Positions 7,398 through 15,177 of a stretch of DNA of 43,875 nt are shown here, one piece after another. The stretch is taken from contig QHVI01000038.1 in assembly GCA_003223515.1 (NCBI GenBank), forward strand, positions 1 to 43,875. The letters are read 5' to 3'. The translations under genes were made by a program, and so were the position numbers. The stretch's first letter is position 1, and every line of letters starts with the position of its first letter. The stretch comes from Candidatus Angelobacter sp. Gp1-AA117 (GTDB lineage Bacteria > Acidobacteriota > Terriglobia > Terriglobales > Acidobacteriaceae). The notes below the pieces were generated by a model, which saw only the letters and a program-made list of their open reading frames with translations, made no database searches and was not told where the DNA came from.

Positions 7398-8969
7398 GTG
7401 AGAAAGCATTTCTGTGTATTCATTCTGGCGCTAACCACATGGTCAGCGGCGCAGCAGCCATCCGGCAACGATAATGCCCCGCTCTTGCCGAATATGGATG
7501 CAAAGGCCGGCAACGCTGCGGTGCAGTCCTATATTTCGCAGCACAAACAGGCCATCCTGCAGGAGTTTGAACAGTTCCTGGCCTTGCCCAACGTGGCCAG
7601 CGACACGCCGAATATCGAGAAAAATGCCAATGCGCTGCTGGAGATGTTGCGCAAGAGAGGCTTCACCGGTCAGTTGCTACGCACCGGAAATGCGCCCCCG
7701 GCAGTATTCGCTGAAGTTCCACATGCGGTCGGGAGTCCCGTGCTTTTTTATGCTCATTACGATGGCCAGCCGGTAGAGAAGGCCAGTTGGACGCAGGATC
7801 CATGGAAGCCCGTGCTGGCCAACAAGAGCAGGCCTGATGCGGCCAATAATCTTGATGATCCTGATACGCGCCTGTACGCCCGCTCTTCCAGCGACGATAA
7901 GGCTGCCATCATCGGACTGCTGACGGCCTATGATGCCGTGCAGGCCATGCACCTGCCGCCCTCCATTGCTATAAAGTTTCTGTTTGAGGGTGAAGAGGAA
8001 GCTGGTTCACCGCACCTGTCAACCATACTTACCGAACATGCGGAGCAACTGCAGGCCGACCTCTATGTGATTTGTGATGGGCCCACCAACCAGAACGGCG
8101 ATGCACAAATTCTCTTTGGCAGCCGTGGAGTTCTGCCGGTGCAGATCACAGCCTTCGGCCCGAATCGTCCGCTGCACAGCGGACATTACGGCAACTGGGC
8201 CCTCAACCCCATTATGGAAATCGCACAGCTTATCTCCAAGCTGCGCACGACTGACGCCGAGATCACCATTCCCGGCTTCTATAAGCCCGTACGCCCCCTC
8301 ACACCTGCTGAACAGGCCGCGCTGAAAAATGTTCCTATGATCGACGCGCAGTTGAAAACTGAGTTGGGCCTGGGCCGCACGGAGGGCGGCGCCTCCCTGG
8401 CAGAGCAGATCATGAAACCCAGCCTCAACCTGGACCGCATTGAAGGTGGAGGCAGTGGGCCCAATCCGGCGAATGCGATTCCCTCTTCAGCTACGGCTTA
8501 CATCGACTTTCGCCTGGTGCCCGACCAGACGCCTGAGATCGTGAAGCAGCAGCTTGAATCGTATCTGCGGGAGCTTGGATATTTCCTGGTGAACAAGCCC
8601 CCAACACAGGAAGAACGGCTCCAGCACCCCAAACTGCTGCAAGTCGTGTGGGCCGCGGGATACCCTCCGCAGCGCACCGACATCGGCGCGCCTGAATCAA
8701 AGGCATTCATTGGGGCCGCACAAACCGTAACCGGAGAAAAACTCGTGGTGCTGCCGACCCTTGGTGGAAGCACGCCTTCTTTCATGTTTGAGCAGCACTT
8801 TAAAAAACCGGTGATTGGTCTGCCTATCGCCAACTATGACAACAACCAGCACGCCGCCAACGAGAACATCAAATTGAAAAACCTGTGGGAAGGCATCCTG
8901 CTTTACTCGGCAATCTACAGGCAATTAGGGAATCTATTCGGATTTGTAAATCTTCGATTGGCTGAGTAA
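7398..8969 (+). CDS. M20-family metallopeptidase, secreted
   Basis: 523 aa from a GTG start with GGAGGAA just upstream. A signal peptide (FCVFILALTTWSAA, cleavage near AQQ) predicts export. M20 motifs in order: YAHYDGQPVE (first metal His and Asp), YARSSSDDKAAI (bridging Asp), FLFEGEEEAGSP (catalytic Glu and metal Glu), and IADxx replaced by CDGPTNQNG. The dimerisation lid follows, and a C-terminal His occurs in NNQHAANENI. The W-T-Q-D-P-W stretch is typical of the carnosinase/CPDG2-like M20 subgroup that acts on dipeptides or acyl amino acids. It is a stand-alone transcription unit divergent from the HAD gene. Confidence 0.92.
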   Translation: MRKHFCVFILALTTWSAAQQPSGNDNAPLLPNMDAKAGNAAVQSYISQHKQAILQEFEQFLALPNVASDTPNIEKNANALLEMLRKRGFTGQLLRTGNAPPAVFAEVPHAVGSPVLFYAHYDGQPVEKASWTQDPWKPVLANKSRPDAANNLDDPDTRLYARSSSDDKAAIIGLLTAYDAVQAMHLPPSIAIKFLFEGEEEAGSPHLSTILTEHAEQLQADLYVICDGPTNQNGDAQILFGSRGVLPVQITAFGPNRPLHSGHYGNWALNPIMEIAQLISKLRTTDAEITIPGFYKPVRPLTPAEQAALKNVPMIDAQLKTELGLGRTEGGASLAEQIMKPSLNLDRIEGGGSGPNPANAIPSSATAYIDFRLVPDQTPEIVKQQLESYLRELGYFLVNKPPTQEERLQHPKLLQVVWAAGYPPQRTDIGAPESKAFIGAAQTVTGEKLVVLPTLGGSTPSFMFEQHFKKPVIGLPIANYDNNQHAANENIKLKNLWEGILLYSAIYRQLGNLFGFVNLRLAE

Positions 8970-9033
8970 CTTGCCTGCAAGCTCTTCGTTTCTTCTTTTG
9001 CGTCCTTTGTGTCCTCTGCATTTGTGTCCTCTG

Positions 9034-9355
9034 CATTGCTATTCATTAAATTCTTCTCGTCTCGCGAAAGATTTATCCCCGCAGCCGGGGGCGGCTAATG
9101 TCACTTACTTCAGACAATTTAGCCTGATTGTGTCGCCCCTAACGGGGCTCTGTTCTTCGATCTAACCTTTTTCCCACGTCTTCCGACGTGGGCTCAATAA
9201 TCACGCGCCTCCGGCGCTCGGCTTATTGTGACCTTTTCTGCGCTCTTTCCCAAGCTGTTGAGCAGTCCCATGCTTAAGTAAGTGGCATTGGCCGGGGGGC
9301 TGCGCTCCATAAAGGTCTTCGGTTTGGTTGCGGCTCGGCTGCGCTGCGGTAAAAG
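9034..9355 (+). repeat. Dispersed intergenic repeat, copy with type 2 inner insert and shortened right half
   Basis: The left half matches the other copies (ATTCTTCTCGTCTCGCGAAAG). The right half lacks the CACCTCCACCCCGTCACGCG segment and jumps from GGCCGGGGGGC directly to TGCGCTCCATAAAGG. The two flanking words are GCCGGGGGC (9084-9092) and GCCGGGGGG (9291-9299). The copy ends in the GGCTCGGCTGCGCTGCGG word shared by all copies. Confidence 0.75.
9096..9290. mobile_element. MITE-like inner element, type 2 core, copy 1
   Basis: Terminal inverted repeats TAATGTCACTTACTTCAG and CTTAAGTAAGTGGCATTG. The 195-bp sequence is almost identical to 13184-13377. Inside are three hairpins: CGCCCCTAACGGGGC, CCCACGTC TTCC GACGTGGG, and CGCGCCTCCGGCGC. 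There is no gene inside. Confidence 0.75.
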
Positions 9356-9444
9356 TTTTGGTTGTGGCTCGCCACGCTAACTTGCGTGGCTCTCTTGCCG
9401 GATTCGCGTTTTGTCGCTTCATTCAGCCACGCAGCAGCGTTTCC

Positions 9445-9657
9445 TTGAGTCCGGTGGACCCGGAAAGCCTGGACTTTTCCCAATACCCGCTGATGCGTGA
9501 TGTGGACGTTCTGGAAGTCACGCTCAATCCCGGCGACCTCCTGTTTGTTCCCCTGGGATGGTGGCACTGGGTGAAGTCGCTGGAGATAAGCATCTCACTT
9601 TCGCTGGATCATTTCTTCGTTCCCCGCTCGCAGATAGAGATGCTATGGGAGCGCTGA
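9445..9657 (+). pseudogene. Cupin/JmjC-like protein, C-terminal remnant
   Basis: The frame reads LSPVDPESLDFSQYPLM, then TLNPGDLLFVPLGWWHWVKS, then ISISLSLDHFF. This is the last strand-rich part of a JmjC/cupin_8-type Fe(II)/2-oxoglutarate hydroxylase-like domain, where 'PGD.L.(F/Y)(I/V)P.GWWH.V' carries the third metal ligand His. The first two-thirds of the domain, with the HxD motif, are absent; upstream is only the dispersed repeat, so the gene was truncated there. The fragment ends at a normal stop (TGA 9655-9657). Confidence 0.7.
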
Positions 9658-9693
9658 GATCTACCTCTTCAGAAGCGAAGGCGGCAGCCGTGC

Positions 9694-10125
9694 TTACTGC
9701 CTGGCCTCCGCCTTTGCGCAATATTTCTCAAAGGCATTCTTGAGGGCGGCGGCAATTTCGGCAGGGCCGTTCATCTCAATGTCATGGCGCTGCATCATGT
9801 AGACCAGTTCGCCGTCACGCAGCAAGCCGATCGAAGGAGAAGACGGCGCGTATCCGGTGAAATGACGGCGGGCAGCCTCGGTGGCCTCGCGGTCCTGTCC
9901 GGCAAAAACGGTAATCATGCGCTCCGGACGAACGCTGTTCTGCACCGCGGCCCGTACCGCAGGACGCATCCTGCCGGCCGCGCAGCCGCAGATGGAGTTC
10001 ACCACCACCATGACTGTTCCCTTCTGGGAAATGGCATTTTCTACTTCGCCGGCAGTGCGCGCCTCCCCGATCCCGGCAGAAGTCAATTCCTCACGCATTG
10101 GCGCAACCATCATTTCTGGATACAT
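9694..10125 (-). CDS. Bacilliredoxin (BrxA/BrxB, YphP/YqiW family)
   Basis: 143 aa from the ATG at 10125 (MYPEMMVAPMREEL), preceded by GAGGAA; the longer frame from 10179 is unlikely because family members begin at MYP. The active-site motif is Cys-Gly-Cys in NSICGCAAGRMRP, as in the family, which reduces mixed disulfides with low-molecular-weight thiols such as bacillithiol. A thioredoxin-like fold is seen in VFAGQDREATEAARRHF and SPSIGLLRDGELVYM (cis-Pro region). It is cytoplasmic and transcribed alone. Confidence 0.93.
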   Translation of the reverse strand: MYPEMMVAPMREELTSAGIGEARTAGEVENAISQKGTVMVVVNSICGCAAGRMRPAVRAAVQNSVRPERMITVFAGQDREATEAARRHFTGYAPSSPSIGLLRDGELVYMMQRHDIEMNGPAEIAAALKNAFEKYCAKAEARQ

Positions 10126-10203
10126 AGATTCCTCGCAGCAAAAATTGAATGACTTATAGATTTTAGCATCAGTAAGCAAGCTTGCTTACATTCCGCTATA
10201 TCT

Positions 10204-10558
10204 GTATTACTATTCGCCAAATTCTTCTCGACTCACAAAAGATTTATCCCCGCAGCCGAGGGCGGCTCATGCCACTTACATTGCACATTCGAGCATGAAT
10301 TTAAAAGAATTTTCGCATGGGCGGGCAGCAGCGGGGCAGATTCCTCCGCCCTACTCACGCGCTGAAGAAAACGCGCGTGAGCTTAACGGGCGTTCGGAAT
10401 GACATCTCTCATTGGGATACAGCATGGTGTCCCTAAAGTAAGTGGCATTGGCCGAGGGCACCTCCACCCCGTCACGCGCAACACCGGCGCGTGTCGGGGG
10501 CCCGGAACTGCGCTCCATAAGATTCTGGTTTTGGTTGCGGCTCGGCTGCGCTGCGTTT
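10204..10558 (+). repeat. Dispersed intergenic repeat, full copy with inner insert (type 1)
   Basis: Very similar over its length to 6236-6600, including both halves and the flanking GCCGAGGGC words (10255-10263 and 10451-10459). It ends 20 bp before the ATG of the Cys-cluster gene, so that gene's promoter must lie within or be formed by the repeat. A long minus-strand frame across it and the next gene is not a gene. Confidence 0.8.
10267..10450. mobile_element. MITE-like inner element, type 1 core, copy 2
   Basis: Ends TCATGCCACTTAC and GTAAGTGGCATTG. The core from CGCATGGGCGGGCAGCAGCG onward is almost identical to the copy at 6298-6490, with a few substitutions and a short indel near the left end. 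Non-coding. Confidence 0.65.
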
Positions 10559-10578
10559 AACAATGGTAAGGTGTTCTT

Positions 10579-11184
10579 ATGCCTCGAATTTCCGACCAGC
10601 AACTGGTACAGATTGTGGATGCCGCACTGGCAGAAGCCGCCAGCAAGAGCGGTCCATGGCTGGTCTGCCGTCCCGGCTGTACTCAGTGCTGCATGGGAGC
10701 TTTCTCCATCACCCAGCTCGATGCACTGCGTTTGCGCCAGGGACTCGAGGAGCTTGAACGAAGCGACCCGGCTCGCGCTGCCCGCGTGCGAGAACGCGTG
10801 CGCGATTCGATAGCGCTCCTTGCGCCGCAGTTTCCCGGCAATCCGCAGACCGGCATTCTGGATGAGGACGAAGAAGCCGAAGAACGCTTTTTTGAATTTG
10901 CTAACGATGAGCCCTGCCCGGTGCTCGATCCTGCCACTGGCTTGTGCGACCTTTATACTTCGCGTCCTATTACCTGCCGTGTTTTCGGGCCTCCGGTGCG
11001 CTCCGGCCCGGAAGGCGGTCTGGGCGTGTGCGAACTCTGTTTTCAGGGTGCGAGCGATGAAGAGATCGCGGCATGTGAGATGCCAGTGGATCCCGATGAG
11101 CTTGAGCCGAAGCTTCTCGACCAACTGAAGCGGACCACAGGAGCGCAAGGGAAAACCATTGTGGCCTGGGCATTGAAAGAATAA
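10579..11184 (+). CDS. YkgJ-family cysteine-cluster protein
   Basis: 201 aa. Conserved cysteines are spaced as in the YkgJ/CxxCxxCC zinc/iron-chelating family: CRPGCTQCCMGAFSIT near 33-48, PCPVLDPATGLCDLY near 113-127, and RPITCRVFGPP near 132. In addition, the C-terminal part carries CELCF and AACEMP. The family is thought to bind a metal ion or Fe-S cluster; no biochemical role is firmly known to me. It starts at ATG 10579 after a weak GGTAAGG site, directly behind the dispersed repeat. Confidence 0.85.
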   Translation: MPRISDQQLVQIVDAALAEAASKSGPWLVCRPGCTQCCMGAFSITQLDALRLRQGLEELERSDPARAARVRERVRDSIALLAPQFPGNPQTGILDEDEEAEERFFEFANDEPCPVLDPATGLCDLYTSRPITCRVFGPPVRSGPEGGLGVCELCFQGASDEEIAACEMPVDPDELEPKLLDQLKRTTGAQGKTIVAWALKE

Positions 11185-11300
11185 TCTGCGGTGAATCTAC
11201 GCAGGATCTTCAGGGGCTGAGCGCTTTCCATCTGTTGCAATGCTCTCGTCTGGGCAGTATTGTTTCAGGTTTCATAATCTCAACTGCCGGAGAGAGAGCT

Positions 11301-12473
11301 ATGGCCGCTACCAATGTGACCCCCAACCTGCAACCTGTTCGTGATATCCCGGGTGATGATGCAGCAAAGATTACCAAGCCTGAGCCGGGAATGGCGTTAT
11401 GCCTTTCCGGGGGCGGCTACCGCGCCATGGTCTTTCACCTGGGCGCCATCTGGCGAATCAATGAAGCCGGATTGCTGCAGGGCATGAAACGAATCTCGAG
11501 CGTCTCAGGAGGCTCGATTACCTCAGGCATGCTGGGGTTGAAATGGAAAAAGCTGAACTTCCAGAACGGTGTGGCCACCAACCTGGTCGAAGAGGTAATC
11601 GATCCTGTGCTGGAGATGGCCAGCCATACCATCGATGTATTTTCCATCGTCGGCGGCATCCTCTCTCCATTCAAATCAATCGCCGAAGAAATTGCCGATG
11701 CATACCGCAGCCACTTGTACGGCCATGCGACCTTGCAGGACCTTCCTTCAGACAATGAAGGGCCGCGCTTTGTGATTAACTCAACCAACATCCAGACGAA
11801 ATCGGTCTTTCGCTTCAGCAAACCCTTCATGGGTGACTGGAAAATAGGCCTCATCAAAAATCCGACTCTGGATCTGGCGGTTGCCGTGGGTGCTTCATCG
11901 GCGTTTCCGCCCCTACTGTCCCCGGTAGAACTCAAGCTCAATGGATCGGAATGGGACCCGAATACCAGGGGCGACTTCCAGAAGCCTCCATACACAACCG
12001 ACCTGATCCTTGCCGACGGAGGCGTGTATGACAACCTGGGACTGGAAACGGCATGGAAGAAATACGAGACCATTCTGGTTTCCGATGGCGGCGGCACCAC
12101 GCCGGAAGAACCGGCCCCGCACAAAGACTGGGCACAGCACTCGGTGCGCATCCTGCTGCTGATGTACAGCCAGATTGGCAGCCTGCGTAAACGCTGGGTG
12201 ATTGGTTCCTATCAGATCGGATTGCGCAAAGGCGCCTACTGGGGCATCACCACTGACATCAAAAACTACAAGCTGCAGGATGCCCTGGATTGTGATTTCC
12301 GCAAGACCAGCGAGCTTGCCGGAACAGCTACACGGCTCAAGTCCATGGGAGCAGTGTTGAAGCAGCGGCTGGTGAATTGGGGCTACGCGGTTACAGATGC
12401 GGCACTGCGCAAACACGTGGACAGCAACATCGCAAAGCCCAAGGGATTTCCGTATCCTTCGGTGGGCGTGTAA
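11301..12473 (+). CDS. Patatin-like phospholipase
   Basis: 390 aa from the ATG at 11301 (MAATNVTPNLQ), chosen because GGAGAGAGAG precedes it; the frame extends upstream to 11235 without a good ribosome site. The oxyanion glycine-rich loop is CLSGGGYRAM, the nucleophile serine lies in ISSVSGGSITSG (GxSxG-like: V-S-G-G-S), and the dyad aspartate is in LADGGVYDNLG (DGG). These are the three hallmarks of patatin/RssA-type acyl hydrolases that release fatty acids from lipids. No signal peptide is visible. It is convergent with the following minus-strand gene (30 bp apart). Confidence 0.92.
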   Translation: MAATNVTPNLQPVRDIPGDDAAKITKPEPGMALCLSGGGYRAMVFHLGAIWRINEAGLLQGMKRISSVSGGSITSGMLGLKWKKLNFQNGVATNLVEEVIDPVLEMASHTIDVFSIVGGILSPFKSIAEEIADAYRSHLYGHATLQDLPSDNEGPRFVINSTNIQTKSVFRFSKPFMGDWKIGLIKNPTLDLAVAVGASSAFPPLLSPVELKLNGSEWDPNTRGDFQKPPYTTDLILADGGVYDNLGLETAWKKYETILVSDGGGTTPEEPAPHKDWAQHSVRILLLMYSQIGSLRKRWVIGSYQIGLRKGAYWGITTDIKNYKLQDALDCDFRKTSELAGTATRLKSMGAVLKQRLVNWGYAVTDAALRKHVDSNIAKPKGFPYPSVGV

Positions 12474-12503
12474 CGCAAGCTCCAGGCCTGCGCATCGTTA
12501 TTT

Positions 12504-12992
12504 CTACCTATCGGGAAGTATTTCGCGCAGGGCCCAGTCAATGCGCTGAGTGGCCTGGGTAATATCTTTGATAAGAGCCTGATCGCCGGTTGAATAGATT
12601 CTCAATGTAATGGTCTCCAAAGCATTGCGCACGTGATGGTTCAAGTCAGCAACTGTGCGTATGCGGGAGAATACCATCTGCAGACGGTCTCTTCGTCTTA
12701 TATAAGACCGAAACGCGAATAGTCCTATCACCAGTGCTGATAGAAGGTCTGCCAGCGGGTGCTTGGTCACAGTGTCCAATTCAGGAGAAATGATGAAATG
12801 AAGCGTAACGGTAAAGATAAAGACGCTCGCCGCAATGATGAATGACATGAAATAAATTCTCCATAATGGCCCGCGCAAGACCCAGAGCCTCACATTGGCG
12901 CGCCTGCTCTTCCCCAGGAGGCCATAATGACCACTCAATAGGTTCAACGGCTGATCGTCAGGTAAGAATTTGCGTGAGCTGTCGGACGGCAT
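12504..12992 (-). CDS. Two-TM membrane protein with histidine-kinase-like dimerisation helix, no ATPase domain
   Basis: 162 aa. The ATG at 12992 is preferred over GTG 13004 because GGAGG sits five bases before it. Two membrane segments (YFMSFIIAASVFIFTVTL near 50-67 and LADLLSALVIGLFAF near 81-95) are followed by a basic stretch and then RTVADLNHHVRNALETITLR. That last motif resembles the DHp/HisKA helix of histidine kinases (N-H-x-[IV]-R-N-x-L). No N, G1, F or G2 box follows; the protein ends 45 residues later. It could be a stand-alone dimerisation or phosphotransfer module or the relic of a kinase. Function unknown. Confidence 0.7.
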   Translation of the reverse strand: MPSDSSRKFLPDDQPLNLLSGHYGLLGKSRRANVRLWVLRGPLWRIYFMSFIIAASVFIFTVTLHFIISPELDTVTKHPLADLLSALVIGLFAFRSYIRRRDRLQMVFSRIRTVADLNHHVRNALETITLRIYSTGDQALIKDITQATQRIDWALREILPDR

Positions 12993-13183
12993 AGCTGCCT
13001 CCACAATTACTGCTCTGTAAGCGTTTAGTAGCGGGCAGGAAATGAAAGCGCTATTGGGGCAGCGGGGTCTTCAAATATTCTACTGCGGCTGCTTCAGTTT
13101 TCATCCTAATTATCCGAAAACTCTTGGTAAGAGTTTGCTAATCTCCACCAACCTGCCTGCGGCCTTTGCAGCGGCTTGGAGCC

Positions 13184-13377
13184 TAATGTCACTTACTTAA
13201 GACAATTTAGCCTGATTGTGTCGCCCCTAACGGGGCTCTGTTCTTCGATCTAACCTTTTTCCCACGTCTTCCGACGTGGGCTCAATAATCACGCGCCTCC
13301 GGCGCTCGGCTTATCGTGACCTTTTCTGCGCTCTTCCCGTGCTGTTGAGCAGTCCCATGCTTAAGTAAGTAGCATTG
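13184..13377. mobile_element. MITE-like element, type 2 core, copy 2, with 11-bp flanking direct repeats
   Basis: 194 bp, nearly identical to 9096-9290, with ends TAATGTCACTTACTTAAG and CTTAAGTAAGTAGCATTG forming an 18-bp imperfect inverted repeat. It is flanked on both sides by GGCTTGGAGCC (13173-13183 and 13378-13388), the signature of a target-site duplication. Unlike the other copies it is not inside the outer repeat, so this is an independent insertion, placed about 65 bp before the DUF507 start. Confidence 0.82.
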
Positions 13378-13443
13378 GGCTTGGAGCCTCTGCTCTTTCC
13401 TGTGTGTTACACTATTCTTTTCAACTACATACCACAAAAACTC

Positions 13444-13722
13444 ATGCTCCTTTCCAAAGAATATGTCGGGTATCTAGCCCGGCAGGTGGCCCAAAAACTG
13501 GTAGCCGGCGACTTCATTGAAACCGCCAATGTTCGGGCGGTTGGTGACGCGCTCAACAATGCATTGCTGGAAGAACTGCAGCTTGAAGACCGCATCAATG
13601 ACGAGGTGCGGCTGATCCTGGAGCAATACCAGGACGAGATGCAGAAGGCAGGCGCCAGTTACCAGGAGATGTTCAAGAAGGTGAAGGGCGAACTGGTGCG
13701 TAAGTACAAGGCGGTGCTGTGA
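13444..13722 (+). CDS. DUF507 family protein (first of pair)
   Basis: 92 aa from ATG 13444 (MLLSKEYVGYLARQVAQKL); the frame extends upstream to 13375 but that part runs into the MITE flank. The short all-helical protein has the pattern L...YV.YLA..VA.KL and acidic C-terminal helices, as in DUF507 proteins, whose function is unknown. It overlaps the next gene, which is of the same family, by four bases, so the two are almost certainly translated together and may form a heterodimer. A promoter-like TGTTACACTAT lies about 35 bp upstream, just outside the MITE. Confidence 0.85.
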   Translation: MLLSKEYVGYLARQVAQKLVAGDFIETANVRAVGDALNNALLEELQLEDRINDEVRLILEQYQDEMQKAGASYQEMFKKVKGELVRKYKAVL

Positions 13723-13994
13723 GACTTTCGCGTGACAAAGTGAACAAGCTCGCCCACACGGTGGCAGACGCGCTGGCCTCGCTGGATAACGTCGAGTTCC
13801 TCGAAGACCGCAACAGCATCCGCATGGAAGCCCGCCGCCTTCTGGAAGAGCTGCTGAAAGAAGAAGAGAAAATTGACTCTGCCGCCCGGAAGAAGATCGA
13901 GAGCCAGAGACGAACGATCCTGGAAGGTACCCAGGAATGGGACATACTCTACAGAAAATACTACAACGAGGAAGTGAAAAAGCTGGGAATCTGA
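13719..13994 (+). CDS. DUF507 family protein (second of pair)
   Basis: 91 aa starting at GTG 13719, whose last two bases overlap the stop of the upstream gene (GTGA). It begins RLSRDKVNKLAHTVADAL and continues with charged helices (RRLLEELLKEEEKIDSAARK), ending WDILYRKYYNEEVKKLG, again DUF507-like. Tandem DUF507 genes are the typical arrangement in the phyla that have them. Function unknown; small, soluble and cytoplasmic. Confidence 0.87.
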   Translation: MRLSRDKVNKLAHTVADALASLDNVEFLEDRNSIRMEARRLLEELLKEEEKIDSAARKKIESQRRTILEGTQEWDILYRKYYNEEVKKLGI

Positions 13995-13995
13995 T

Positions 13996-15177
13996 CTACT
14001 GGATTCTGCGGCGCTCCTCGGCCGTCATCTGTGCCCAAAGCTGATTCAGATTTTTTTCAAGCCATTGATTCTGCGGCTCCAGATCGCGGGCCGTGCTGAA
14101 CCACTTGTAAGCCTTTACCCGGTCCTGCTGGACGCAATAGCCGCTGGAGTACAGCGCGCCCATCTGCACCGCCGCACGCGGATCGTTTTCTTCGGTAGCC
14201 GCTTTCAGGTACATCAACCCCTGCTCGCAGCTCTGCGGTACTCCTCGTCCCTGCAGATATCGTTGCGCGCGGATCAGAGCGGCGCTGGGCTTGGTTTTCT
14301 CCGGCGGCAACGCTTTGGAATTTGCACTCGCAGCCTGCTTTCCAGCGCCGGTGTCTTCTTCCTTCTGATCGTCGGCAGCCGTATCAGTCTTTGCGCTGGC
14401 CACCGTATCGTTCTTATTGGCAATTTCCGGAGCCGCTGCCGCTTTGTTGTCAGCTCGACTGGGAACGATTGGAGCAGCGGCGGCTTGTGATGGGCTGGGG
14501 TTTGAATTGTTCGGCGTTGCCGGCTGGCTTGGATGATTACTTCCCTGCGGCTGTGACTGCGCCGGGGGGTTGGGCACTGGCGATGATTTCGGATTGGCGC
14601 GATAGCTGGAGCGCCACTGGACAAAAATAAGTCCCAGAATCGCCGCCAGGATGGCCAGCAACACCAGGGTGCGCAGACCTCCTCGCGAAGATGATTCATC
14701 TTCCAGCAGGTAGTCACCCTCACTCTGCGGCTCAGAATTCAGGCCAAGAAATGAAGGGCCCCCAATGGAGGTGGAAGGCGTAATCTGCTCCTGAGTTGCA
14801 AAGATGGAACCGGGCTGCGGACTTCTGCGGGTTGTTTTCCCTGCTGGCTCTGGCGCCGGGGGTATCTCCGGCTCGCTGGGCAAAGTTGCGGTCTTCCGTC
14901 CGGCCAGTTCAGGCGGAGGCAATTGCGCGTTGGCCAAAGCATTGGCGCGAGCCTCGTCGCTGGTTGCGCGGCGATCCTGCATGCGCCGCTCGATTCTTGT
15001 GCCGCACAGGCCACAAAACTTATAGCCGGGTTCGTTCTGGTGGCCGCAGGAAGGACACTTCGCGCTTCCTGACTGATTGGTTCTGCGTTCCTTAGTGCGC
15101 CGCTCAACGCGGACGCCGCACATGCCGCAGAACCGGTTCTCTGCGCGGTTCTCACCACCGCAAAATGTACAGATCAT
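13996..15177 (-). CDS. Double zinc-ribbon, single-TM protein with Sel1-like repeats
   Basis: 393 aa from the ATG at 15177 (MICTFCGGENR), preceded by AGGAG. Two zinc ribbons, CTFCG..FCGMCG and CPSCG..FCGLCG, occupy residues 1-65. A charged/proline linker follows, then a membrane segment (LVLLAILAAILGLIFV) around residue 190, a long Pro/Ala/Ser-rich region that would lie outside the membrane, and a C-terminal block with GRGVPQSCEQGLMYLKAA and AAVQMGALYSSGYCV that reads as two Sel1-type TPR repeats. The layout, cytoplasmic zinc ribbons and periplasmic Sel1 repeats, suggests a membrane scaffold. No precise function is recognised. It is convergent with the DUF507 pair. Confidence 0.8.
   Translation of the reverse strand: MICTFCGGENRAENRFCGMCGVRVERRTKERRTNQSGSAKCPSCGHQNEPGYKFCGLCGTRIERRMQDRRATSDEARANALANAQLPPPELAGRKTATLPSEPEIPPAPEPAGKTTRRSPQPGSIFATQEQITPSTSIGGPSFLGLNSEPQSEGDYLLEDESSSRGGLRTLVLLAILAAILGLIFVQWRSSYRANPKSSPVPNPPAQSQPQGSNHPSQPATPNNSNPSPSQAAAAPIVPSRADNKAAAAPEIANKNDTVASAKTDTAADDQKEEDTGAGKQAASANSKALPPEKTKPSAALIRAQRYLQGRGVPQSCEQGLMYLKAATEENDPRAAVQMGALYSSGYCVQQDRVKAYKWFSTARDLEPQNQWLEKNLNQLWAQMTAEERRRIQ

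Noticed and set aside
10351-11148. 265-codon minus-strand frame over the repeat and the Cys-cluster gene
   Set aside because: It is antisense to a gene with clear YkgJ cysteine motifs, and its end is only a translation of the repeat also found at 6391-6612.
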